From the NCBI GenBank assembly GCA_013697465.1, contig JACCWU010000242.1:1-6058 (forward strand): a stretch of 6,058 nt of DNA, written 5' to 3'. Positions 1-5,767 of the stretch are shown piece after piece. Numbering within the stretch: position 1 is the first letter of the stretch; each line of letters opens with the position of its first letter. This stretch comes from Actinomycetota bacterium (lineage in GTDB: Bacteria; Actinomycetota; Thermoleophilia; Gaiellales; Gaiellaceae). Under the pieces are notes generated by a model, which saw only the letters and a list, made by a program, of their open reading frames with translations, did no database searches and was not told the origin of the DNA. Made by a program: the position numbers and the translations under genes.

Positions 1-114
1 CCTCACGCAAGCGCCGGGGTAGACGACCTTCTCGCAATGGACGTCGCAGTGGCGGCACTCGACCTCGTCCTGGGCTCGGAGAGGTATCCCGACCGGCGCC
101 GCCGTTTCGCTCAT
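1..114 (-). CDS. Partial small Cys-rich protein, putative zinc-binding N-terminus
   Basis: This gene starts at an ATG on the minus strand (114-112) and runs off the left edge; 38 codons are visible without a stop. The start is well supported: GGAGG lies on the same strand at 126-122, seven bases upstream. The protein opens with about 18 polar and small residues (MSETAAPVGIPLRAQDEV). A cysteine cluster follows at C20, C23, C27 and C36, with H22 and H26 between them, in the pattern C-x2-C-x3-C-x8-C. Such spacing is typical of a small zinc ribbon or knuckle, or less likely of an iron-sulfur site. There is no signal peptide, so a cytoplasmic location is likely. I do not recognise the family and cannot assign a function. 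The 5' leader is unusually structured, with two perfect hairpins described separately, so expression may be controlled after initiation. The gene is divergent from the cation antiporter. Confidence 0.7.
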   Translation of the reverse strand, partial: MSETAAPVGIPLRAQDEVECRHCDVHCEKVVYPGACVR

Positions 115-121
115 GGGCCGG

Positions 122-126
122 CCTCC
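122..126 (-). promoter_or_regulatory. Shine-Dalgarno site of the left-edge gene
   Basis: A full GGAGG core reads on the minus strand, seven bases before the ATG at 114-112. It decides the start of the partial Cys-rich gene. The flanking GGCC repeats on the same strand could fold back over this site, so it may be partly occluded in the mRNA; that part is inference. Confidence 0.7.
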
Positions 127-147
127 GGGCCATGAGCGTGGAGGGCT

Positions 148-171
148 GTGGGGAACCGGGAGGTTCCCCAC
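148..171. repeat. Perfect 10-bp inverted repeat (hairpin 1)
   Basis: GTGGGGAACC (148-157) and GGTTCCCCAC (162-171) are exact reverse complements around a 4-base loop. No T-tract follows on either strand, so this is not a simple terminator. On the minus strand it lies in the leader of the Cys-rich gene, just upstream of its ribosome binding site. Its arm overlaps a second possible pairing, GAGCGTGG (134-141) with CCACGCTC (168-175), giving two partly exclusive folds. Possible roles are a leader RNA switch, an mRNA stability element, or a dispersed palindromic repeat. Confidence 0.75.
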
Positions 172-177
172 GCTCTC

Positions 178-219
178 AAAAAGAAGGGGGCACACGGGGG
201 AAACATGGTTTCCCCCGTG
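178..219 (-). terminator. Hairpin 2 with T-tract, terminator-like on the minus strand
   Basis: The arms CACGGGGGAAAC (193-204) and GTTTCCCCCGTG (208-219) form a perfect 12-bp stem around a 3-base loop. Read on the minus strand, the stem is followed by TGCCCCC and then TTCTTTTT (185-178), which is close to an intrinsic terminator, although the seven-base gap before the T-tract is longer than ideal. It lies upstream of the minus-strand Cys-rich gene, so if transcription starts farther right it would act as a leader attenuator. It could instead stop antisense transcription coming out of the antiporter gene. On the plus strand no T-tract follows. Confidence 0.5.
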
Positions 220-235
220 AACGCGAGCCGGAGGC

Positions 236-300
236 GAGCATTGCTCATATGCCGATTGTGTGCCTCGGCGCTATGCCGCCGCAAGTCTTGACAAATCGGC
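236..300. promoter_or_regulatory. Possible promoter/operator region with TTGACA and dyads
   Basis: A perfect -35-like TTGACA is at 288-293 on the plus strand, unusual in such GC-rich DNA. No good -10 follows at 16-18 bp; the best is GGCAAT at 309-314 with a 15-bp gap. Around it are three inverted repeats: GAGCA/TGCTC at 236-246 with a one-base centre, GCCGA/TCGGC at 251-269, and GCCGATT (251-257) with AATCGGC (294-300), which overlaps the TTGACA. These fit a regulated promoter for the antiporter or a shared operator for the divergent pair, but the evidence is only pattern-level. Confidence 0.3.
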
Positions 301-349
301 AGTTTTCAGGCAATGGCGACGCCGGGCGGGCGGATAGGCTAGGCCGCCT

Positions 350-1387
350 GTGATCCGGAAGCTCCTCTTCGGCTCGCTCGGGCTCGCCCCGATCGCGATC
401 GCGCTGCACTATCTGGCGGACCTTCCCCAGACGACGGAGTTCGTGCTGGCGGCGGCGGCTCTCATCCCGCTGGCCTGGATCATCGGCGAGGCGACCGAGC
501 ACGCGGCCGAGCACACAGGTCCCGGAATCGGGGGCTTCTTGAATGCCACGTTCGGCAACGCGCCCGAGTTGATCATCGCGCTGATCGCCCTGAACGAAGG
601 GTTGAACGAGGTCGTGCGCGGCTCCCTGACGGGAAGCGTCGTCTCGAATCTCCTGCTGGTGCTCGGCGCAGCGCTCGTCGCCGGAGGACGCGGGACTCTC
701 GACCGCTACTCGAGCTTCCTTGCGTTCGGCTTGCTCGCCGCCGCGACGGTCGTGTTCCTGATTCCCGCGATTCCCGGTTGGGACGGCGATCCCGAGCGCC
801 GTCGGCTGGCGGTGCTCGCAGTGCCCGTTGCGATCGTGCTCCTCGTCCTGTACGTCGGGGTGACCTGGTACTCGCTCCGGCGGCACAGCGCGCTGCACGT
901 TGCGAGCGACGAGGAGATCATGGCCTGGTCACTGCGCCTCTCGCTCTTCGCGCTCGGCCTGGCCACGATCGCGACGGCCTTCGTCGCGGAGATCCTCGTG
1001 GGATCGCTCGAGGCGTTCGCGGACAAGGCGGGTCTCTCCGAGTTCTTCGTCGCCGCCGTGGTGGTCGCGATCGTGGGCAACGCAGCGGAGCACGGGGGCG
1101 CGGTCGTGGTCGCCTACCGGGGGAAGATCGCGCTTGCCGGGGAGATCGCACTCGCATCGGCGGCACAGGTGGCGGTCTTCCTCATCCCCGCCGTGATGCT
1201 CATCTCCTGGATCATCGATCCCCTCGCGCTCTCGTTCCGTCCGGTCGAGATCGGGGCGCTCGCCGCGGCCACCGTTTTCACCGCGCTCGTCCTCTGGAAG
1301 GGTCAGTCGAGCCGCCTCCGGGGGATACTGCTCCTCCTCGGTTACGTCGCCGTCGTCGTCGCGTTCTTTGTGGCCGGGGATCGCTGA
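350..1387 (+). CDS. cax: Calcium/cation:proton antiporter (CaCA superfamily, CAX type)
   Basis: This 345-residue integral membrane protein has about eleven hydrophobic segments, a normal length for microbial CAX exchangers. Both hallmark repeats are present. The c-1 region has GEATEHAAEHTGPGIGG (46-62) followed by the core FGNAPELI (68-75) with E73. The c-2 region has VGNAAEHGGA (242-251) with E247 and H248. In this family the two repeats form the cation site, and the protein exports Ca2+ (or a similar cation) in exchange for protons. A short acidic stretch, SDEE (186-189), lies between the halves, much shorter than in some CAX proteins. The GTG at 350 is the first possible start, because an in-frame TAG lies at 335-337. 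No clear ribosome binding site precedes it. A TANNNT-like TAGGCT at 335-340 ends nine bases before the GTG, so a leaderless transcript is possible. The family call is secure; the ion preference is not visible from sequence. Confidence 0.93.
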   Translation: MIRKLLFGSLGLAPIAIALHYLADLPQTTEFVLAAAALIPLAWIIGEATEHAAEHTGPGIGGFLNATFGNAPELIIALIALNEGLNEVVRGSLTGSVVSNLLLVLGAALVAGGRGTLDRYSSFLAFGLLAAATVVFLIPAIPGWDGDPERRRLAVLAVPVAIVLLVLYVGVTWYSLRRHSALHVASDEEIMAWSLRLSLFALGLATIATAFVAEILVGSLEAFADKAGLSEFFVAAVVVAIVGNAAEHGGAVVVAYRGKIALAGEIALASAAQVAVFLIPAVMLISWIIDPLALSFRPVEIGALAAATVFTALVLWKGQSSRLRGILLLLGYVAVVVAFFVAGDR

Positions 1388-1460
1388 GCAGCCAAGCGCA
1401 TTCGTAAAGATCGTTTGAAGTCGCGTTTCCGGACTTTCGGCGATCGGGTACACCTGTTGG

Positions 1461-2705
1461 ATGAGAGTTGCGCTCATCGCAGTGCTGGTCGCGTGCGCGT
1501 TCGGTTTCGGCGCCCGAGGTGCGGAGGCCGCGCCAAGCGTCCGCTTCGGGATCCAGGACGACGCGTGGCTCGAGTTCGGTCCGGGAACGCTCGCCCAGCG
1601 CGTCGCGGAGCTCGACCGGCTCGGTCTCGACATCGTGCGCGTGACCGTCTACTGGAACCGGACCGAGCCGGCGCCGGGCCGCTTCGACTGGCGCCGGTCC
1701 GATCGACTCCTGCGCGCGCTCCATACGCGCGGGCTGGCGCCCCTCGTGACGCTCTGGGGAACTCCGGGCTGGGCGTCCGAGGGCGGGCCGCCGAACGCCG
1801 TCCCGCTCCGGGGCGCCGACTTCTCGCGTTTCGCCCAGGCCGCCGCAACCCGCTACCCGTACGTCCGGAACTGGACCATGTGGAACGAGCCGAACAAGAT
1901 CGCCTGGCTCAACCCCGTCTCGCCGCGTGCGTATGTGACGCAGATCCTCAACCCCGGCTATCAGGGGATCAAAGCGGCGAACCGCGCGGCGAGAGTCGCC
2001 GGGGGAGTGACGGGGCCGAGGGGCGGCAAGGGCGGAATGGCTCCCGTGGACTTCATCAGGGCGATGGATCGTGCAGGGGCGCGTCTCGACGCGTACGCGC
2101 ACCATCCCTATCCCAGCTATCCGGGCGACACGCCGTACGCGGCGGGCGGGTGCGGTGACTGCAAGACGATCTCGATGGCGACCCTCGAGCGTCTGCTGCG
2201 CGAGGTCGGCAGGGCATTTCCGCGCGCCTCCATCTGGCTCACCGAGTACGCGTACCAGTCGGATCCGGACCCCTTCGGCGTCTCGCGCGAGCTGCAGGCA
2301 CGCTACGTGGCCGAAGCGGCGCGGAGGGTGTTCGCCGCGCCCAGGGTCGAGATGCTGATCCACTACCTGTACCGCGACGAACCCGATCTGGGACGGTGGC
2401 AGAGCGGCCTCGAGACGGTGAACGGCGACGCGAAACCGGCTCTCCAGGCGACCATGCTCCCGCTGGTGCAGGTCGCGCGCAAGGGGTCATCGACGTCGGT
2501 TTGGGGTCAAGTGAGACCAGGCGACGGCCCGCAGGGCTACGTCCTCCAGATCTGGGGCAATGGGCGCTGGACTTCGATCGGCGGCACGCGACTGACCTCC
2601 GGTCGCGGCTTTCTGTCGAGAACCGTTCCGGCCGCGAAGGGCTCGAAGCTGCGGCTCTGGTACCCGGCGCGCGGGCTTGCGAGCCCTATGCTCGTCGTGC
2701 GGTAG
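1461..2705 (+). CDS. Secreted glycoside hydrolase, clan GH-A-like TIM barrel
   Basis: This 414-residue protein starts with a signal peptide (MRVALIAVLVACAFGFGARG, ending AEA-A near residue 23 or 24), so it is exported. Residues 27 to about 335 read as a GH39/GH5-like (alpha/beta)8 barrel. The pieces are RFGIQDDAWLE (28-38), VTVYWNRTEPAPGRFDW (61-77), the acid/base motif MWNEPN with E143, AHHPYPSYPGD (213-223), and the nucleophile motif IWLTEY with E262. Both catalytic glutamates are present, so a retaining glycosidase is likely. C231 and C234 (CGDC) may form a disulfide. Residues from about 345 to 414 look like a small beta-rich accessory domain (VWGQVRPGDGPQGYVLQIWG onward) of a kind seen in actinobacterial surface proteins; its role is not known to me. 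The ATG at 1461 lies 73 bp after the antiporter stop and has no clear ribosome binding site. The substrate cannot be read from the sequence. The last 20 bp overlap the convergent aldolase gene. Confidence 0.82.
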   Translation: MRVALIAVLVACAFGFGARGAEAAPSVRFGIQDDAWLEFGPGTLAQRVAELDRLGLDIVRVTVYWNRTEPAPGRFDWRRSDRLLRALHTRGLAPLVTLWGTPGWASEGGPPNAVPLRGADFSRFAQAAATRYPYVRNWTMWNEPNKIAWLNPVSPRAYVTQILNPGYQGIKAANRAARVAGGVTGPRGGKGGMAPVDFIRAMDRAGARLDAYAHHPYPSYPGDTPYAAGGCGDCKTISMATLERLLREVGRAFPRASIWLTEYAYQSDPDPFGVSRELQARYVAEAARRVFAAPRVEMLIHYLYRDEPDLGRWQSGLETVNGDAKPALQATMLPLVQVARKGSSTSVWGQVRPGDGPQGYVLQIWGNGRWTSIGGTRLTSGRGFLSRTVPAAKGSKLRLWYPARGLASPMLVVR

Positions 2706-3741
2706 CGGTCGACTCCGAAAGTACGCCGGCGAGGATGTCCACGGCCTGCTCGATGTCGTCGTCGGTGATGCCGAGGTGCGTCACCGCGCGCATGACCGTC
2801 GGGTGGATCGTCGACGACAGACCGAGGCCGCGGTCACGGAGGCGGTCGAGCGCCTCGGCGCGCTCGATGCCCAGCGGTGCGACGTCGATCTGGACGAAGT
2901 TCGTCTCGACCTGCTCGAGGTCGATCGCGATGCCGGCGGCAGCGAACCCCGCGGCGAGACGACCTGCCCGCGCATGGTCGTCCGCCAAGCGCTCCACGTG
3001 GTTGTCGAGGGCGTAGATCCCGGCCGCCGCCACGACTCCGGATTGCCGCATCGCTCCTCCGAAGAGATGCTTCTCGCGCCACGCGCGCTCGATCAGCTCG
3101 TACGAGCCGGCGAGCAGCGCGCCGAGTGGGCATCCCAGGCCCTTCGACAGGCAGAGCGTCACGCTGTCGAAGCGCGCAGCAACGGCGGACGGCTCGACGC
3201 CGAGCGCGACTGAGGCATTGAGCACGCGCGCCCCGTCGAGATGCACCCGGAGCCCCAGCTCGCGTGCGGTCGCGACGAGCGCGTCCAGCTCGGCCAGTGG
3301 CCATACCCTCCCGCCGGCGTTGTTGTGTGTGTTCTCGAGCGAGAGGAGAGTCACACGCTGATCCGCGGCCTTCGTGCTCGGCGCGGTGGCGGCGCGTAGC
3401 TGGTCCGGCGAGATCCGTCCCGCGACTCCGGGAAGGCCGAGCGTCATGAGGCCCGCGTGCGCAGCTGCCCCTCCGTACTCGTAGACCAGGACGTGCGAGC
3501 TCTCCTCCGCGACGAGCACGTCTCCGGGCCGTCCGTGGAGCTTGAGGGCGACCTGGTTCGCCATGGTCGCCGTCGGCAGGAAGATCGCCGATTCCTGACC
3601 GAGCAGCGAGGCCACGCGCTCCTGTAGGGCCGTCGTGGTCGGGTCCTCGCGCTTCTGCTCGTCGCCCACGACAGCCTGCGCGATCGCCGCGCGCATGCCG
3701 AGAGTCGGCTGCGTGACGGTGTCGGAGCGGAGATCGATCAC
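2686..3741 (-). CDS. ltaE: Low-specificity L-threonine aldolase family protein (PLP enzyme)
   Basis: This 351-residue fold-type I PLP enzyme belongs to the beta-eliminating lyase / threonine aldolase group, which cleaves L-threonine or L-allo-threonine to glycine and acetaldehyde in the cytoplasm. The N-terminus MIDLRSDTVTQPT is diagnostic. H83 (SSHVLVYEYGG) should stack on the cofactor, HLDGAR (167-172) supplies the D169 that contacts the pyridine nitrogen plus an arginine, and K200 in CLSKGLGCPLGA (197-208) is the Schiff-base lysine. Length is normal. The usual GDDVYGEDPT loop reads GDEQKREDPT here (26-35), so the tyrosine is missing; substrate range may differ, and other beta-hydroxy amino acids are possible. 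The start is a GTG at 3741-3739, and MIDLRSD is a usual N-terminus for the family. No Shine-Dalgarno is close; the nearest GGTGG is 13 bases away. It is divergent from rlmN and converges on, and overlaps, the glycosidase gene. Confidence 0.9.
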   Translation of the reverse strand: MIDLRSDTVTQPTLGMRAAIAQAVVGDEQKREDPTTTALQERVASLLGQESAIFLPTATMANQVALKLHGRPGDVLVAEESSHVLVYEYGGAAAHAGLMTLGLPGVAGRISPDQLRAATAPSTKAADQRVTLLSLENTHNNAGGRVWPLAELDALVATARELGLRVHLDGARVLNASVALGVEPSAVAARFDSVTLCLSKGLGCPLGALLAGSYELIERAWREKHLFGGAMRQSGVVAAAGIYALDNHVERLADDHARAGRLAAGFAAAGIAIDLEQVETNFVQIDVAPLGIERAEALDRLRDRGLGLSSTIHPTVMRAVTHLGITDDDIEQAVDILAGVLSESTATARRA

Positions 3742-3763
3742 CGGAGGTCGGTCACCACCGCGG

Positions 3764-3773
3764 ACGCTACCGT
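3764..3773. promoter_or_regulatory. Candidate back-to-back -10 elements between ltaE and rlmN
   Basis: Only 38 bp (3742-3779) separate the two GTG start codons. On the plus strand TACCGT (3768-3773) fits the actinobacterial -10 pattern TANNNT and ends six bases before the rlmN GTG, the spacing expected of a leaderless mRNA. On the minus strand TAGCGT (3769-3764) also fits TANNNT and points to ltaE, 22 bases from its GTG. The two hexamers share two bases, so polymerase could not sit on both at once. No good -35 was found for either. This is motif-level evidence only. Confidence 0.4.
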
Positions 3774-3779
3774 GCCACC

Positions 3780-4802
3780 GTGGATCTCGCGCTCCTCGAA
3801 CGAACGCTCTCCGAGCGCGGTGAGCCGGCGTACCGCGCGCGCCAGGTGTGGGAGTGGGTCTCCCGCGGCGCGCCTTCGTACGACGAGATGACGACGTTGC
3901 CGAAGTCGCTCCGCTCCGTCCTCGGGGAGCACGTGCCCTTCTCGACGCTCGAGCTCGTCACCGAGCGCGAGTCGCGTGACGGGACGGTCAAGACGCTCTT
4001 CCGCACGCACGACGGCCATCCGGTGGAGGCGGTGCTCATGCGCTACCGAGACGGGCGCCGCTCCGTCTGCCTCTCCTCGCAGTCGGGTTGCCCGCTCACG
4101 TGCACGTTCTGCGCGACCGGGGCGATGCGGTTCGGCCGCAACCTGACGGCGTCCGAGATCCTCGACCAGGCCTTGCACTTCCGGCGGCTCGAGTCCGTGA
4201 ACCACGTCGTGTACATGGGCATGGGCGAGCCGTTCTTGAACGTGGACGAGGTGCTGGCCTCCGCGCGCCATCTGCCCGAAATCGGAGTGACGCCCCGGCG
4301 AACGACGATCTCGACCGTCGGCTGGCTGCCGGGATTGCGCCGGTTCGTGGACGAGGTCGACTCACCAATCCGGCTCGCGCTCTCGCTTCACTCCGCGGAC
4401 CCGGCGCTTCGGTCGGAGCTCATGCCCGTGAACGACCGTTACCCGCTCGTAGACGTCGTCGCCGAGTGCCTTCGCTACGTCGAGCTACGCCGGCGCAAGG
4501 TGTTCGTCGAGTACGTCATGCTCGCCGGAGTCAACGACTCGCCGATGCACGCGCGCGCCCTCGCCGCGCTCCTCGACCCGAAAGCGTTCAAGGTCAACCT
4601 CATTCCGTACAACCCGACCGGGGTGTTCGAGGGCTCCGCGCGCGGCGCGATCGAGGCGTTCAAGGCCGTTCTCGACCGGGCGCGGATTCCCGCCACCGTT
4701 CGCCTCACACGGGGGCGCGACATCGAGGCCGCATGCGGGCAGCTCGCGGCGAGCCCTCGCCAGTCGAGCGAGAAGCGCGACCCCGTGTCGTCCACCGCGT
4801 AG
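3780..4802 (+). CDS. rlmN: 23S rRNA (A2503-C2) / tRNA (A37-C2) methyltransferase RlmN
   Basis: This 340-residue radical-SAM methyltransferase makes 2-methyladenosine at A2503 of 23S rRNA and at A37 of some tRNAs, which supports translational fidelity. The iron-sulfur cluster cysteines are C104, C108 and C111 in SGCPLTCTFCATG (102-114). C97 in SVCLSSQ matches the catalytic cysteine seven residues before the cluster in E. coli RlmN. C319 in AACGQL near the C-terminus matches the cysteine that carries the methyl group. YMGMGEPFLN (145-154) is the SAM-binding GEP motif, and LALSLHSAD (199-207) and NLIPYNP (273-279) are further family signatures. The complete cysteine set argues for RlmN rather than Cfr-type drift, but C2 versus C8 specificity rests on overall similarity. 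The GTG at 3780 is the first available start and gives the usual N-terminus. No ribosome binding site is seen; a TANNNT lies six bases upstream. The last 17 residues are a polar tail beyond the conserved core. Confidence 0.95.
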   Translation: MDLALLERTLSERGEPAYRARQVWEWVSRGAPSYDEMTTLPKSLRSVLGEHVPFSTLELVTERESRDGTVKTLFRTHDGHPVEAVLMRYRDGRRSVCLSSQSGCPLTCTFCATGAMRFGRNLTASEILDQALHFRRLESVNHVVYMGMGEPFLNVDEVLASARHLPEIGVTPRRTTISTVGWLPGLRRFVDEVDSPIRLALSLHSADPALRSELMPVNDRYPLVDVVAECLRYVELRRRKVFVEYVMLAGVNDSPMHARALAALLDPKAFKVNLIPYNPTGVFEGSARGAIEAFKAVLDRARIPATVRLTRGRDIEAACGQLAASPRQSSEKRDPVSSTA

Positions 4803-4818
4803 CCGATAGTTGTCGGCA

Positions 4819-4835
4819 GCCGGCGCGCGGCCGGC
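4819..4835. repeat. GC-only inverted repeat between rlmN and the SPFH gene
   Basis: GCCGGC (4819-4824) and GCCGGC (4830-4835) form a six-base stem around GCGCG. No T-tract follows, so it is a poor intrinsic terminator for rlmN. It sits just upstream of the SPFH ribosome binding site and might stabilise the 5' end of that mRNA or be incidental in GC-rich DNA. The whole gap (4803-4858) is 56 bp; a weak GATAGT at 4805-4810 is the only -10-like hexamer in it. Confidence 0.4.
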
Positions 4836-4844
4836 AGACGTCAC

Positions 4845-4852
4845 GAGAGGAG
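4845..4852 (+). promoter_or_regulatory. Shine-Dalgarno site of the SPFH gene
   Basis: GAGAGGAG with core AGGAG (4848-4852) ends six bases before the ATG at 4859. It fixes the start of the SPFH gene; the open frame extends much farther upstream, but only as out-of-frame reading through rlmN. Confidence 0.85.
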
Positions 4853-4858
4853 CGACTC

Positions 4859-5767
4859 ATGGGCTACGTGGTCTTGTGCGGGATCGTGCTGGTGATCGCG
4901 GCGATCACGCTCGGAGTCGCCCGCCAGATGCGCTCGAGCGAGGACCCGGAGGCCGTCCGCGCGGGGCAGATCGCCGTACTCGCCACCCTGGTCATCGCGC
5001 CGCTCTTCCTCGTTGTCTTCACCGTCGTCGAGTCGTTTCACAGCGTGCGAGCCGGCTATGTCGGCGTGATCTACCAGTTCGGGAACATCGTCGGCCAGAC
5101 AGAGGCGGGCCTCGTCACGACGTGGCCGTGGCAGAACGTGCAGGAGGCCAACGTCCAGGTGCAGCGGGCGCAGTTCTCCGATCTCGACGCGTTCTCGGCC
5201 GAGACGCAGGATGTCTTCATCGTGACCACCCTCAACTACCGCGTAGATCCGGTGGCGATCCAGGACCTGTACCGAACCGTCGGCGCCAACTACTTCGAGA
5301 AGCTCGTGCCGACGCGGGTGAACCAGCTCTTCAAGGACGAGACGGTCAAGTACCGGACGGTCGAGATTGCGCCGAACCGCGAGAAGATCCGACGCGCTGT
5401 GCGCGTGAGTCTGTCGACCGAGCTCGCGCGGTACTCGATCGAGGTCGAGGACCTCCTGATCGACGACATCAAGTTCTCGCCAGAGTTCACGAAAGCGATC
5501 GAGGACAAGCAGATCGCGACGCAGCAGGCCCAGGCGGCGCAGAACCGCGTGCGGGAGGCGCGCTTCAAGGCGCAGCAGGTGATCGAGCAGGCTCAGGGCG
5601 AGGCGCGGGCGTACCGTGTCAAGAACCGAACGCTCACACCCCTCGTCGTGCAGCAGAATGCGATCGAGAAGCTGAACCCGAATGTGGAGGTGTTGATCCT
5701 GCCCAGCGGCTCGAACTTCCTGCTCCCCGCCGGGTTGCTCGCCGGAAAGAGCGGTGGCGGACCGTGA
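4859..5767 (+). CDS. SPFH/prohibitin-family membrane protein (stomatin/HflC-like)
   Basis: This 302-residue protein has two hydrophobic N-terminal segments (about 3-21 and 38-58) separated by a charged loop (RQMRSSEDPEAVR). An SPFH (band 7) domain follows from about residue 62: SVRAGYVGVIYQFGNIVGQ (62-80), a core including FIVTTLNYRVDP (120-131), and VEDLLIDDIKFSPEF (196-210). A Gln/Ala/Arg-rich coiled-coil helix covers about 213-252, and the end, KLNPNVEVLILPSG (271-284), is typical of prohibitin-like members. Family proteins form large membrane-bound rings or cages that organise microdomains or regulate membrane proteases such as FtsH. Whether it does so here is inference. The strong ribosome binding site fixes the ATG. 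The two-segment N-terminus differs from the single anchor of many HflC and stomatin homologues. The stop overlaps the start of a 44-codon membrane protein gene, implying coupled translation. No NfeD partner is nearby. Confidence 0.9.
   Translation: MGYVVLCGIVLVIAAITLGVARQMRSSEDPEAVRAGQIAVLATLVIAPLFLVVFTVVESFHSVRAGYVGVIYQFGNIVGQTEAGLVTTWPWQNVQEANVQVQRAQFSDLDAFSAETQDVFIVTTLNYRVDPVAIQDLYRTVGANYFEKLVPTRVNQLFKDETVKYRTVEIAPNREKIRRAVRVSLSTELARYSIEVEDLLIDDIKFSPEFTKAIEDKQIATQQAQAAQNRVREARFKAQQVIEQAQGEARAYRVKNRTLTPLVVQQNAIEKLNPNVEVLILPSGSNFLLPAGLLAGKSGGGP

Noticed and set aside
115..349. Known metal riboswitch (yybP-ykoY or NiCo type) upstream of the antiporter
   Set aside because: I looked for the conserved core sequences of these classes on the plus strand and did not find them; the structure present favours the minus-strand leader.
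132..353. 73-codon open frame on the plus strand across the intergenic region
   Set aside because: It runs through both perfect hairpins, has no ribosome binding site, a composition unlike a protein, and ends over the antiporter start; it is an open frame by chance.
245..898. 217-codon antisense frame opposite the antiporter gene
   Set aside because: Rich in Arg, Gln, Glu and Asp with no domain logic, as expected from reading a GC-rich membrane protein gene on the other strand.
1278..2363. 361-codon antisense frame spanning the antiporter-glycosidase junction
   Set aside because: It is antisense to two well-supported genes, is Arg/Pro-rich and shows no motif.
4088..4858. Upstream extension of the SPFH frame to 4088 (a 559-codon open frame)
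   Set aside because: The extension is rlmN read in another frame; the SPFH domain layout and the AGGAG site fix the start at 4859.
4803..4858. Intrinsic terminator after rlmN
   Set aside because: The GCCGGC stem has no T-tract after it, and the SPFH ribosome binding site follows at once; transcription may continue from rlmN.
4810..5763. 362-codon frame overlapping the SPFH gene
   Set aside because: All but its last 45 codons is an Arg/Pro-rich shadow of the SPFH gene; only the part from 5764 looks like a real gene.
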